Source: Chelatococcus sp. (GTDB lineage: Bacteria; Pseudomonadota; Alphaproteobacteria; Rhizobiales; Beijerinckiaceae). From it: a stretch of DNA of 34,991 bases. The stretch spans positions 1-34,991 of the forward strand of contig QFQY01000048.1 in the NCBI GenBank assembly GCA_003248805.1. The letters run 5' to 3'. Positions 1 through 7,697 of the stretch are shown piece after piece. The number at the start of each line of letters is the position of its first letter. The first letter of the stretch is position 1. Made by a program: the position numbers and the translations under genes. A model generated the notes under the pieces. The model ran no database searches and was not told the origin of the DNA. It was given only the letters and a program-made list of their open reading frames with translations.

Positions 1-1370
1 TGAAGGGGCTGAAGCCCTATTTCGAGGAGTTCCACAAGCTGCGCTACACCAACGACGCCATCAAGGCGGCGGTGGAGCTCTCGGCGCGCTACATCCATGA
101 CCGCAAGCTGCCGGACAAGGCGATCGACGTCATCGACGAGACCGGCGCCTCGCAGATGCTGCTGCCGGAAGGCAAGCGCAAGAAGACGATCGGCGTGAAG
201 GAGGTCGAGGCGGCCATCGCCACCATGGCCCGCATCCCGGCCAAGACCGTCTCCAAGGACGACGCCGAGGTTCTGAAGAACCTGGAGCAGACCCTGAAGC
301 GCACCGTCTACGGCCAGGAGAAGGCGATCGAGGCGCTGTCCTCCTCGATCAAGCTCGCCCGCGCCGGCCTGCGCGACGGCGAGAAGCCGATCGGCTGCTA
401 TCTCTTCGCCGGCCCGACGGGCGTCGGCAAGACCGAGGTCGCCCGCCAGCTCGCCTCCTCGCTCGGCGTCGAGCTCGTGCGCTTCGACATGTCCGAATAC
501 ATGGAGCGCCACACCGTCTCGCGGCTGATCGGCGCGCCTCCGGGCTATGTCGGCTTCGATCAGGGCGGGCTGCTGACCGACCAGATCGACCAGCATCCGC
601 ATTGCGTGCTGCTGCTCGACGAGATCGAGAAGGCTCATCCGGACCTGTTCAACATCCTCCTGCAGGTGATGGACCACGGCAAGCTGACCGACAACAACGG
701 CAAGCAGGTCGATTTCCGCAACGTCATCCTGATCATGACGACCAATGCCGGCGCGGCCGACATGGCCCGCAACGCTTATGGTTTCACGCGGCAGAAGCGC
801 GAGGGCGACGACACGGAGGCGATCAACAAGCTGTTCGCGCCGGAGTTCCGCAACCGTCTCGACTCGGTCATCTCCTTCGGCCATCTGCCGAAGACGGTCG
901 TGGCGCGCGTCGTCGACAAGTTCGTGCTTCAGCTCGAGGCCCAGCTCGCGGACCGCAACGTCACCATCGAGCTCTCGGACGAGGCCCGCGAATGGCTGGT
1001 CGAGAACGGCTATGACGAGGCGATGGGCGCCCGTCCGATGGCCCGCCTGATCCAGCAGACCATCAAGACCCCGCTGGCCGACGAGGTTCTGTTCGGCCGC
1101 CTCAAGAACGGCGGCGCGGTCAGGGTCGTGGTCGTCCAGTCCGAGACCGGCATCAAGGTGCTCGGGCTCGAATTCCCGGACGGCCCGGTCAGGCCGAAGC
1201 CGGAGAAGGACGTGGCGGCGGCGGCCGAGAAGCGGGTCTCGAAGCCGCGTGCCAAGGGCGCGGCGGCAAAGGCGGGCTCGCCCCGCCGTGGCACGAAGGG
1301 CGGCGGCAAGGCGGAGGCCGCGCCGCGCGTGGTGCGCAGCGTGCCGAAGGTCCCCCTGACGAAGGCTTGA
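1..1370 (+). CDS. clpA: ATP-dependent Clp protease ATP-binding subunit ClpA (3' part)
   Basis: ClpA is the AAA+ unfoldase that feeds substrates into the ClpP peptidase in the cytosol. The gene enters from the left edge in the frame beginning at base 3, so the N-domain and most of the first AAA module are missing. Visible are the end of D1 (DRKLPDKAIDVIDE), the linker, and a complete D2 module with Walker A GPTGVGKT (nt 411-434) and Walker B VLLLDEIEKAH. The D2 sensor region APEFRNRLD and the arginine-rich small domain ARPMARLIQQ follow. The usual ClpP-docking IGL/IGF tripeptide appears as YGF in NAYGFTRQ. After the core there is a Lys/Ala/Gly-rich tail of about 60 residues that E. coli ClpA lacks. 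The cognate peptidase clpP is about 30 kb away at the right end of the window. Family assignment is secure. Confidence 0.97.
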   Translation, partial: KGLKPYFEEFHKLRYTNDAIKAAVELSARYIHDRKLPDKAIDVIDETGASQMLLPEGKRKKTIGVKEVEAAIATMARIPAKTVSKDDAEVLKNLEQTLKRTVYGQEKAIEALSSSIKLARAGLRDGEKPIGCYLFAGPTGVGKTEVARQLASSLGVELVRFDMSEYMERHTVSRLIGAPPGYVGFDQGGLLTDQIDQHPHCVLLLDEIEKAHPDLFNILLQVMDHGKLTDNNGKQVDFRNVILIMTTNAGAADMARNAYGFTRQKREGDDTEAINKLFAPEFRNRLDSVISFGHLPKTVVARVVDKFVLQLEAQLADRNVTIELSDEAREWLVENGYDEAMGARPMARLIQQTIKTPLADEVLFGRLKNGGAVRVVVVQSETGIKVLGLEFPDGPVRPKPEKDVAAAAEKRVSKPRAKGAAAKAGSPRRGTKGGGKAEAAPRVVRSVPKVPLTKA

Positions 1371-1374
1371 GACG

Positions 1375-1650
1375 GTGTTCCTGAAGCGCAGATCGGCTGG
1401 GGCGGTGCCGGAGGACGAAGCTCCGGCGCCCATCGAGCAGAAACCCAAGAAGGCCGAAAAGCTCGGCTGGTTCGAGAAGCGGGATCGCCGGCGTCGCCGG
1501 CGTATCCTGTTCGAGGAGGTGCTCGGCTGGATTCTCGTCCCGGCCTTCGTCTACCTCATCTATCTCGGCGTCCAGGCCGTCGGCGGCATCCCGAAGGAAG
1601 CCATCGACTTCGGCAACGAACTGATCGGGCTCGCGCTGAAATCTCTCTAG
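1375..1650 (+). CDS. Small single-pass membrane protein, unknown function
   Basis: A 91-residue ORF with a GTG start 4 nt after the clpA stop, so it is probably co-transcribed with clpA. The N-terminal 45 residues are charged and Pro/Lys/Arg-rich, including a run of basic residues at about 36-43. One hydrophobic segment follows (about 49-70, GWILVPAFVYLIYLGV), then a short C-terminal tail. By the positive-inside rule the basic N-terminus would lie in the cytoplasm. I do not recognise the family. Its reality is supported by tight spacing to clpA and a sensible membrane-protein composition; its function is unknown. Confidence 0.65.
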   Translation: MFLKRRSAGAVPEDEAPAPIEQKPKKAEKLGWFEKRDRRRRRRILFEEVLGWILVPAFVYLIYLGVQAVGGIPKEAIDFGNELIGLALKSL

Positions 1651-1716
1651 ACGGGCTTCCGGCGAGGCCCTGATCCCGTAGCAGTTGCGCGGGAATGGGC
1701 ACCGGTCGGTCGGCCT

Positions 1717-1737
1717 GCCCTGCGGGACGCGCAGGGC
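1717..1737 (+). other. Short perfect hairpin in the clpA-azlC gap
   Basis: An 8-bp perfect inverted repeat (GCCCTGCG, loop GGACG, CGCAGGGC) lies in the 204-bp gap between the small membrane gene and azlC. There is no T-tract on either side, so it is at best a weak or factor-assisted terminator for the clpA transcript. Nothing else was recognised in 1651-1854. Confidence 0.35.
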
Positions 1738-1854
1738 GGATCGGCAGCCGGCGGCTCTGGCGAGCGAGGCCGGGCAGGGTAGAACGATGGCGTTCCGCGG
1801 CGCACCGGCGCCGGCCATCCTTGTCCCGAAGTCGCCAGCCTTGCAGACCCTGTC

Positions 1855-2577
1855 ATGAGCGTATCGCCCGATTGGGGCTGGCAGCGCGTCGCGCTCGCCG
1901 GGGCGCGCGATGCCCTGTCCTTTCCCGCCTGGATCGTCGGCTTCGGGCTGATCGGGATCGGCTCGCTCGCACGCGATGTCGGCTACCCCGCCGAGGCAGC
2001 CGCGCTCTCGACGATCCTGGTCTGGGCAGGGCCTTCGCAGGTCCTGTTCTTCGCATCCATCGCCACGGGAGCCGCCTGGAGTGCCATCGCGCTCGCGATC
2101 GGCTTCGCCTCGCTGCGGCTGCTGCCGATGACGGTCGCGATCCTGCCGCTGCTGCGCCGGCCCGGACAGAGCTTCTGGCTGCAGATCCTGCTGTCGCACT
2201 ATGTCGCCGTCACCGCCTGGGTCGAGGGGTTGCGGCGCCTGCCCGATATCCCGCCTCCGCAGCGCGTGGCGTATTTCCTCGGCTTCGCCAACACCTGCAT
2301 GGTGCTGAGCGCGATCGGCACCTTCTCCGGCTACTATCTCGTCGGGGCGCTGCCGCTCCCCTTCGCCGCCGGCTTGCTCTGCCTGACGCCGATCTTCTTC
2401 CTCGCCTCGCTGACGGCGGCCGTGCGCGACCGGGCCGATGCGGCGGCGATCCTGCTCGGGCTCGCGCTCGCTCCGGTCTGCGAGCGCTTCATCGGCGGCG
2501 GCTTCGACCTGATCGTCGCCGGGCTGATCGCCGGCAGCGTCTCCTTCGCGCTGCGCCGCCGGAGGAAGCCGGCATGA
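1855..2577 (+). CDS. azlC: AzlC family branched-chain amino acid exporter, large subunit
   Basis: A 240-residue polytopic membrane protein of the AzlC/YgaZ family, which with a small AzlD/YgaH partner exports branched-chain amino acids (E. coli YgaZH exports valine). The sequence has the family's N-terminal pattern: an amphipathic start, a G-rich first helix, then ILVWAGPSQVLFF in the position of the conserved AGASQF-like motif. It is followed by LRLLPMTVAILPLL and four further hydrophobic helices. The start ATG follows a 204-bp gap with no obvious upstream gene in frame. The stop overlaps the azlD start as ATGA (2574-2577), so the two subunits are translationally coupled. Substrate is inferred from the family only. 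Confidence 0.9.
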   Translation: MSVSPDWGWQRVALAGARDALSFPAWIVGFGLIGIGSLARDVGYPAEAAALSTILVWAGPSQVLFFASIATGAAWSAIALAIGFASLRLLPMTVAILPLLRRPGQSFWLQILLSHYVAVTAWVEGLRRLPDIPPPQRVAYFLGFANTCMVLSAIGTFSGYYLVGALPLPFAAGLLCLTPIFFLASLTAAVRDRADAAAILLGLALAPVCERFIGGGFDLIVAGLIAGSVSFALRRRRKPA

Positions 2578-2933
2578 CGCAGCCGATCGCCGCGCTCGAC
2601 GGGCCGCTCTGGCCCTATCTCTCGCTGCTGCTCTTCGCCTTCCTGCCGACGGAGATCTGGCGCTGGCTCGCCGTGATCTTCGCCCGGGGCATCAAGCCGG
2701 ATTCGCCGGTGCTCGAATGGGTGAGGGCGGTCGCGACGGCCCTGCTCGCCGGCATCGTCGCCAAGCTCGCGGTCTCGCCGCCGGGGGCCCTGGCGGCGGC
2801 GCCGGCCTTCGTTCGCTTCGGGGCCCTCGCGCTGGTCGCGGCGGTCATCCTGTTCGACCGCCGCCGGATCATGCTCGCCGTTCTGGCGGGCGAGGCGGCG
2901 CTGATCGGCGGCGTCTGGCTTTTCGCGACCTGA
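2574..2933 (+). CDS. azlD: AzlD family branched-chain amino acid exporter, small subunit
   Basis: A 119-residue protein with three to four hydrophobic segments (about 13-38, 48-64, 74-94 and 98-117), matching the AzlD/YgaH partner of AzlC in length and position. The motif LPTEIWRWLAVIFARGI near residues 23-39 corresponds to the conserved first loop of this family (usually P...R..P). The ATG lies inside the azlC stop (ATGA overlap), indicating coupled translation and a stoichiometric complex. Its stop is 5 nt from the stop of the convergent HIT gene, leaving no room for a separate terminator. Confidence 0.88.
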   Translation: MTQPIAALDGPLWPYLSLLLFAFLPTEIWRWLAVIFARGIKPDSPVLEWVRAVATALLAGIVAKLAVSPPGALAAAPAFVRFGALALVAAVILFDRRRIMLAVLAGEAALIGGVWLFAT

Positions 2934-2938
2934 CCGCC

Positions 2939-3367
2939 TCAGGGACGGCTCAGCGCGGCCCGAATCTTCTCGGCATGCGCGGCGAGCACCTCGGGCTTGG
3001 CCATCTCGCCGGTATGGGGCCGCAGCGCCACGCCCTCGAAGCGCGGCATGACGTGGACATGCAGATGGAACACGACCTGCCCGCCGGCCGACTCGTTGAA
3101 CTGCTGGATGGTGACGCCCTCGGCGCCGAAGGCCGCCTTGACCGCGCGGGCGAGCTTCTGAGTCGTCTGGGCGACGGCCCTCACGACCTCCGCCGGCGCA
3201 TCGAGGATGTTGCGGCAGGCCGCGCGCGGCAGCACCAGGACATGGCCGTCGGCGCGGGGCATGATGTCCATGATCGCCAGCGTGTCGGCATCCTCATAGA
3301 CCGTCTGCGAAGGCAGTTCGCCGCGCAGGATTTTCGCAAACACGTTGGTCGGGTCGTAGGCTGTCAT
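2939..3367 (-). CDS. HIT family nucleotide-binding hydrolase
   Basis: A 142-residue histidine-triad protein. The catalytic motif HLHVHVMP is at residues 101-108 (H101, H103, H105). The N-terminal pattern FAKILRGELPSQTVYED and the strand GHVLVLPR are typical of the Hint/HINT-like branch, which hydrolyses adenosine phosphoramidates and related nucleotide conjugates. It is the last gene of the minus-strand run that begins with ridA. A 64-nt gap separates it from the preceding 2H-like gene. The start ATG is the only one that gives the usual HIT N-terminus. The exact substrate cannot be told from sequence. Confidence 0.93.
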   Translation of the reverse strand: MTAYDPTNVFAKILRGELPSQTVYEDADTLAIMDIMPRADGHVLVLPRAACRNILDAPAEVVRAVAQTTQKLARAVKAAFGAEGVTIQQFNESAGGQVVFHLHVHVMPRFEGVALRPHTGEMAKPEVLAAHAEKIRAALSRP

Positions 3368-3431
3368 GCCGCCATCCTGAGCCGTTGAGGGAACGAGGAG
3401 CGGCGCAACCTGTCGTCAAGCGTCGGCGTCG

Positions 3432-4202
3432 TCAACCCGGCGCACCGGAGCCGATGGGGATGGTGTCGGCGAGCTGCATGTCGAGCACGAGATCGTCGCA
3501 GCCACCCATGACGACGAGATGCGTCGCCTGGAAGCGCAGCAGCGGCCTGTCCCACCAGCGCGCGACGATCCCGGCCAGCGCTGCCGTTTCGGCGGCGTCG
3601 AGATCGTCCGTCAGGTTGTAGAGGCCGACGAGATAGAGATCGCCCGGTCCACGTCCTAAGCTGGCCTGCATGGCCTGGCAGGCATTGGCGCCATCGCTCA
3701 TCCGTTCCGGATACAGCTTCAGATAGAGCCGCCCCCTGTTGACGTTGCCGGAGAACAGGCCCCGTAACTCCATCCAGGGCGGAGCCATGCGGATCGACCG
3801 CGCGGCGCTGTCCAGCACCGGCGGGGCGCCGGTCGAAAGCGAGCCGCAGATCGTCGCATGCAGCCGGTCGGCGCGGCGCGGCAGGATGTCCCAGGCGATC
3901 TTCCCGGCGAAGGGCGCGGCCCTCAGCTCGGTCTCGAGCGCGAGGAAGGCGGCCGATTTCCGTAGTGCCGCGTCGTCGACCGGCAGGACGGCCGACCAGA
4001 TCCGTGGATGGCGGCCCATTTCGTAGGATTTGCCGTCCAGGCGGGCGATCACGCGCGGATGATTTGGCGCGACGAGGGGCAGATGCGCCAGCCGATAGCT
4101 CTCGTCCAGCGTCAGCGGCACCGAGAAGTCGGTCAGGCTGCGGCGATAGCCCAACACCGCATCCTCGCAGAAGCGGACTGTCCCGGCCGTGCCGTCACGC
4201 AT
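3432..4202 (-). CDS. Conserved hypothetical protein, possibly 2H phosphoesterase-like
   Basis: A 256-residue protein not confidently recognised. I chose the ATG at 4202 because it gives an 8-nt overlap with the stop of the upstream acyltransferase gene; a longer frame exists but its extra 21 residues read as out-of-frame GC-rich sequence. Two features recall the 2H (LigT/2'-5' RNA ligase) fold: RLHATICGSL at 114-123 contains an HxT motif (H115, T117). About 110 residues later, FQATHLVVMGG at 224-234 presents a second histidine (H228) in a hydrophobic strand. The second motif is not canonical (HLV rather than HxT/S), so this is only a suggestion. It is co-directional with the GDPD, acyltransferase and HIT genes. 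Confidence 0.75.
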   Translation of the reverse strand: MRDGTAGTVRFCEDAVLGYRRSLTDFSVPLTLDESYRLAHLPLVAPNHPRVIARLDGKSYEMGRHPRIWSAVLPVDDAALRKSAAFLALETELRAAPFAGKIAWDILPRRADRLHATICGSLSTGAPPVLDSAARSIRMAPPWMELRGLFSGNVNRGRLYLKLYPERMSDGANACQAMQASLGRGPGDLYLVGLYNLTDDLDAAETAALAGIVARWWDRPLLRFQATHLVVMGGCDDLVLDMQLADTIPIGSGAPG

Positions 4203-5427
4203 CGCGCTCTCCAGCTTTCCGGAAGGGGCTCTCGGCGTCCAGCGCCGCGCGCGACGCGGCGACATGGGCGCGCTCGTCGTCGAGATAATCGGCCACTGCG
4301 CGCCGGAGACCGGGGTCGGCGAGATGGTGGAAGGAGCGTGTCACGACCGGCCTGTAGCCGCGCGCCAGCTTATGCTCTCCTTGCGCGCCCGCCTCGACGC
4401 GCGCCAGCCCATGTGCGATCGCATAGTCGATCGCCTGATGGTAGCAGACCTCGAAATGCAGGAAGGGATGCTCCTCGATGCAGCCCCAGTTCCGCCCGTA
4501 GAGCGTGTTCCCGCCCCGGAAGTTGATGGCGCCGGCGATGTAGCGGCCGGCCCGCTTCGCCATCATCAGGACGACGCGTTCGCCCATGGCCGCCCCCACC
4601 GCCGAGAAGAAGGCCCGGTTGAGATAGGGCCGGCCCCATTTGCGCGAGCCGGTGTCCTGGTAGAAGGCGTGGAAATCGTCCCAGACGCTCTCGGTCAGCT
4701 CCGGGCCGGACAGGATGTCGATCGTGATGCCCGACGAAAGGGCCTCGCGCCGCTCGCGCTTCAGCGCCTTGCGCTTGCGGGAGGCCAGGGTCGCCAGGAA
4801 GTCGTCATAGCTGCCGAAGCCTTCGTTTCGCCAGTGGAACTGAAGATCGTGGCGCTCCAGATAGCCGGCCTGCGCGAGAGCCGTGGCGTCGGGCTCCTGC
4901 GCGAAGGTGACATGGACGGAGGATGCATTCGCCTGCCGGCGCAATGCGTCGAGCCCCGCGATCAGGGCCGCGCGGGCTTCGGACGCACGCGGGCCCTCGG
5001 CGACGAGAAGGCGCGGGCCCGTCGCGGGCGTGAAGGGCGCCGCGACCTGAATCTTCGGATAGTAGCGCCCGCCCGCCCGCTCATAGGCGTCGGCCCACGC
5101 ATGGTCGAAGACATATTCGCCCTGGCTATGGCTCTTCAGGAAGCTCGGCGCCGCCGCGAGCAACGAGCCGGCCTCGTCCTCGACCAGCAGATAGGCGGGT
5201 GCCCAGCCGCTGCGCCTGCCGAGGCAGCCGCTCTCCTCCAGCGCCAGCAGAAAAGCGTGCGAGACGAACGGGTTGTCGCGATCGGCGGACTCGTTTTCGC
5301 AGGTCTCGACGGAGAGCGCGGCGGCAAGCGCATGCGGGTTGGCGCAGGCGTTCCAGGCACCGGCGGGAACGGCCTTGAGGGAGGTCGCGACACGGATGCT
5401 CAGGTCGCCGCCGCCTTCGCTGCTCAA
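4195..5427 (-). CDS. COG3146-type GNAT-fold N-acyltransferase (DUF482)
   Basis: A protein of about 410 residues resembling the predicted N-acyltransferases of COG3146/DUF482, which carry a Fem/GNAT-like acyl-transfer fold. Recognisable blocks are NPFVSHAFLLALEESGC near the N-terminus, FLATLASRKRKALKRERR in the middle, and GRNWGCIEEHPFLHFEVCYHQ plus EAGAQGEHKLARGY toward the C-terminus. These last two are the best-conserved segments of the family. The likely start is a TTG at 5427 that overlaps the stop of the GDPD gene (TTGA), with GAGGG 9 nt upstream. No ATG near this point gives the family N-terminus. The 3' end overlaps the next gene by 8 nt. Substrate unknown; likely a cytosolic enzyme since no signal peptide is visible. 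Confidence 0.85.
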   Translation of the reverse strand: MSSEGGGDLSIRVATSLKAVPAGAWNACANPHALAAALSVETCENESADRDNPFVSHAFLLALEESGCLGRRSGWAPAYLLVEDEAGSLLAAAPSFLKSHSQGEYVFDHAWADAYERAGGRYYPKIQVAAPFTPATGPRLLVAEGPRASEARAALIAGLDALRRQANASSVHVTFAQEPDATALAQAGYLERHDLQFHWRNEGFGSYDDFLATLASRKRKALKRERREALSSGITIDILSGPELTESVWDDFHAFYQDTGSRKWGRPYLNRAFFSAVGAAMGERVVLMMAKRAGRYIAGAINFRGGNTLYGRNWGCIEEHPFLHFEVCYHQAIDYAIAHGLARVEAGAQGEHKLARGYRPVVTRSFHHLADPGLRRAVADYLDDERAHVAASRAALDAESPFRKAGERDA

Positions 5428-6203
5428 GGGCGGAAACCCTCGAACACCATCTGGTCGGCGTACCGGGCGGCCTTCTCCCGGTCCTGCGGCGTGCGCACGG
5501 TCCAGCTCATCAGCGGCAGGCCGAGCGCGTTGCGGCAGAGAAAGGGCACGGCGCTGTCCAGATGCGCGACCTTCCACGACAGGAAGTCCGGCCGGCTCTC
5601 GTTGTAGTGCAGCAGGTTCGCGAGCGCATGCTTCTGCGCCGCGTCGAGACGCTCGTAATCGCCGTAGTCATAGGCGTTCATGCCGACGACGCCGCGCGGA
5701 ATAGCCGGGGCGATCTCGCGCAGGGCCGCGACGATGCCCGGATCGAACGACTTGAAGACGATCGGCTGCCCGGATCGCGCCGCGACCACCTCGGCGGCGC
5801 GGCGCGTCAGCCGGAGGTCGCCGTCGAAGCGGCTCTTGATCTCGATCACGAGCGGCACCCGCCCGCCGATGCGGTCCAGAAAGCCGGCGAGCGTCGGCAC
5901 CAGATCCCGCGAGCCCTTGAGCGCGATCACGGCGAGTTCCTTCGCCGTCCGCGCGACGACCGGGCCGGCCTGCTCCGTGAGGCGATCGAGCACGAAATCG
6001 TGAAAGACCATGGCCTCGCCATCGGCGCTGAGCTGCACGTCGCACTCGATCCCGAAGCCCCCGGCGATGGCCGCCTCGGCGGCGGAGAGGCTGTTCTCGA
6101 TCACGCCTGCGGCGGCGTCGTGCAGCCCGCGATGGGCGATGGGCCGGGCCACCAGCCAGTCAAGGCCGGGGCGCGCATGGTCCGTGACGCTGTGGTCACG
6201 CAT
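5424..6203 (-). CDS. Glycerophosphodiester phosphodiesterase family protein
   Basis: A 259-residue GDPD-family enzyme, hydrolysing glycerophosphodiesters to sn-glycerol 3-phosphate and an alcohol. Diagnostic residues are all present: AHRG at 23-26, ENS at 37-39, the metal ligands E53 and D55 in IECDVQLSADG, and FHD at 68-70. VIEIKS follows in the central strand and a Trp-containing SWTV motif near the C-terminus. No signal peptide is seen, so it is probably cytosolic. The ATG at 6203 starts 1 nt after the ridA stop; the longer upstream frame is antisense-like and rejected. It is followed by the acyltransferase through a TTGA overlap. Exact substrate not determinable. Confidence 0.93.
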   Translation of the reverse strand: MRDHSVTDHARPGLDWLVARPIAHRGLHDAAAGVIENSLSAAEAAIAGGFGIECDVQLSADGEAMVFHDFVLDRLTEQAGPVVARTAKELAVIALKGSRDLVPTLAGFLDRIGGRVPLVIEIKSRFDGDLRLTRRAAEVVAARSGQPIVFKSFDPGIVAALREIAPAIPRGVVGMNAYDYGDYERLDAAQKHALANLLHYNESRPDFLSWKVAHLDSAVPFLCRNALGLPLMSWTVRTPQDREKAARYADQMVFEGFRP

Positions 6204-6204
6204 G

Positions 6205-6678
6205 TCAGGCGATCTCGAACATCGCTTCGACCTCGACGGCGGCGTCCGCCGGCAATTCGGCCACGCCGATGGTCGAGCGCGCATGCCGGCCCTTGTCGCC
6301 GAGCACCTCGACCATCAGGTCGGAGGCGCCGTTCATCACCGCCGGCAGCGCGGAAAAATGCGGGACGGCGTTGATGAAGCCGCCGAGGCGCACGCAGCGC
6401 GTGATCCGGCCGAGATCGCCGCCGAGCGCCGCCTTGGCCTGCGCCAGCACGTTGATCGCGCACAGTCGCGCCGCTTCCAGCCCGGCCTCGTTGAAGATCT
6501 CGCCGCCGAGCTTGCCTTTATGCGCGTCGGAGAGCTTGCCGTCCGTGCCGAACGGGAGCTGGCCGGAAATGACGAGCAGGTTGCCGGTGATGACATAGGG
6601 CACGTAGTTCGCCACGGGCGCGGCCGGGGTCGGCAGGGTGATGCCGAGTTCGACGAGCTTCGATTCGATCGCGTTCAT
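6205..6678 (-). CDS. RidA/YjgF family protein
   Basis: A 157-residue member of the RidA (YjgF/YER057c/UK114) superfamily, which as canonical RidA hydrolyses reactive enamine/imine intermediates to keto acids and ammonia. This protein belongs to the longer subfamily (about 150 residues) seen in proteobacteria, with LVISGQLPF, ARLCAINVLAQAKAALG, FINAVPHFSALPAVMNGASDL and the C-terminal ARSTIGVAELPADAAVEVEAMFEI. The Arg in HARSTIG is the usual carboxylate-binding arginine. I prefer the ATG at 6678 (MNAIESKL) over one three codons upstream. It heads the minus-strand run; the 167-bp gap to eipB should carry divergent promoters. Confidence 0.92.
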   Translation of the reverse strand: MNAIESKLVELGITLPTPAAPVANYVPYVITGNLLVISGQLPFGTDGKLSDAHKGKLGGEIFNEAGLEAARLCAINVLAQAKAALGGDLGRITRCVRLGGFINAVPHFSALPAVMNGASDLMVEVLGDKGRHARSTIGVAELPADAAVEVEAMFEIA

Positions 6679-6845
6679 GAGGCGCACACTCCGTAGCCTT
6701 CGGGCATGGCATTACATGGACGATGGCCCGACGGCTCGCAAGCAGTCGTGGTCGATCGCGGGCGAGGCCGCGGCCTTTCCGCCATGTTTGCGCCATTGCC
6801 GCATTGCACCTAACCTCCGGGCATCCTCGGGAACACGGGCTCGAC

Positions 6846-7697
6846 ATGAGCAAGCACGTCATCGGTCTTTTCGGCATCGCGGCCACGGGCACGGCGTTGC
6901 TCGTCCTTGCTCTCCCGGCCATGGCCCAGGCGCAGGACAAGCCGGCCGACCGGGTCGTGCTCGCCCCGCATCGGGCGGTCTACGATCTCGTCCTCGACCA
7001 GTCCAAGCCCGCTCGCAACATCGAGGCGGCGCGCGGGCGCATCGCCTTCGATTTCACCGGCGACGCCTGCGAGGGCTATGCGCTCTCCTTCCGCCAGGTG
7101 ACGCAGCTCACCACCAGCGAGGGCGGTCCGCGCGTCGTCGACGCCCGCACGACCAGCTTCGAGGCGGGCGACGGCGCGAGCTATCGCTTCAAGACCGAGA
7201 GTTCGACAGGAGGAGCGGGGCCCGAGACGGTCGACGGAACGGCCCGCAAGACCGGCGGCGGATACGAGGTCGACCTGCGCGCGCCCAAGGCCGAGATCCA
7301 TCGCGAGAAGTCGGGAGCTCTCTTTCCCAACGAGCAGATGAAGGCCGTCATCCAGGCGGCGCGCGCCGGCAAGACGACGCTGAACGTGCGGCTCTACGAC
7401 GGCGCCAATTCCGGCAAGGAGGTCTACGAGACGCTGTCGGTCATCGGCAAGCGAATCGAGGCGAAGCCGGCCGAGGGCCCCTTGCAGAAGCCGGAATTCG
7501 AGCAGATGGCGCGCTGGCCCGTGACGATCTCGTATTTCAAGGCGGATTCCGCCGAGGCCACGCCGTCCTATACGATTTCCTTCGAGCTCTACGAGAACGG
7601 CGTGACCGGCGCCGTGAAACTCGACTATGGCAGTTTCGCGCTGACCGGCACGCTCACGCGTCTGGATCTTCTGCCTCGCCAGGATTGCGCGAAGTAG
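6846..7697 (+). CDS. eipB: EipB-like cell-envelope integrity protein (DUF1849)
   Basis: A 283-residue secreted protein of the DUF1849 family; the Brucella member EipB is a periplasmic beta-spiral protein needed for envelope integrity. A Sec signal peptide is clear (MSKHVIGLFG..., hydrophobic to about residue 25, cleavage probably after AMAQA). The mature part starts with APHRAVYDLVL, the hallmark N-terminal strand of the family. There are only two cysteines, C75 in DFTGDACEGY and C281 three residues from the end. They match the conserved disulfide described for EipB. The ATG at 6846 is chosen because an upstream in-frame start would bury the signal peptide. The 3' end overlaps the convergent dinB by 44 nt. 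Confidence 0.9.
   Translation: MSKHVIGLFGIAATGTALLVLALPAMAQAQDKPADRVVLAPHRAVYDLVLDQSKPARNIEAARGRIAFDFTGDACEGYALSFRQVTQLTTSEGGPRVVDARTTSFEAGDGASYRFKTESSTGGAGPETVDGTARKTGGGYEVDLRAPKAEIHREKSGALFPNEQMKAVIQAARAGKTTLNVRLYDGANSGKEVYETLSVIGKRIEAKPAEGPLQKPEFEQMARWPVTISYFKADSAEATPSYTISFELYENGVTGAVKLDYGSFALTGTLTRLDLLPRQDCAK

Noticed and set aside
4189..5607. 472-aa plus-strand ORF opposite the acyltransferase
   Set aside because: It is the complementary frame of the COG3146 gene, whose conserved motifs lie on the minus strand.
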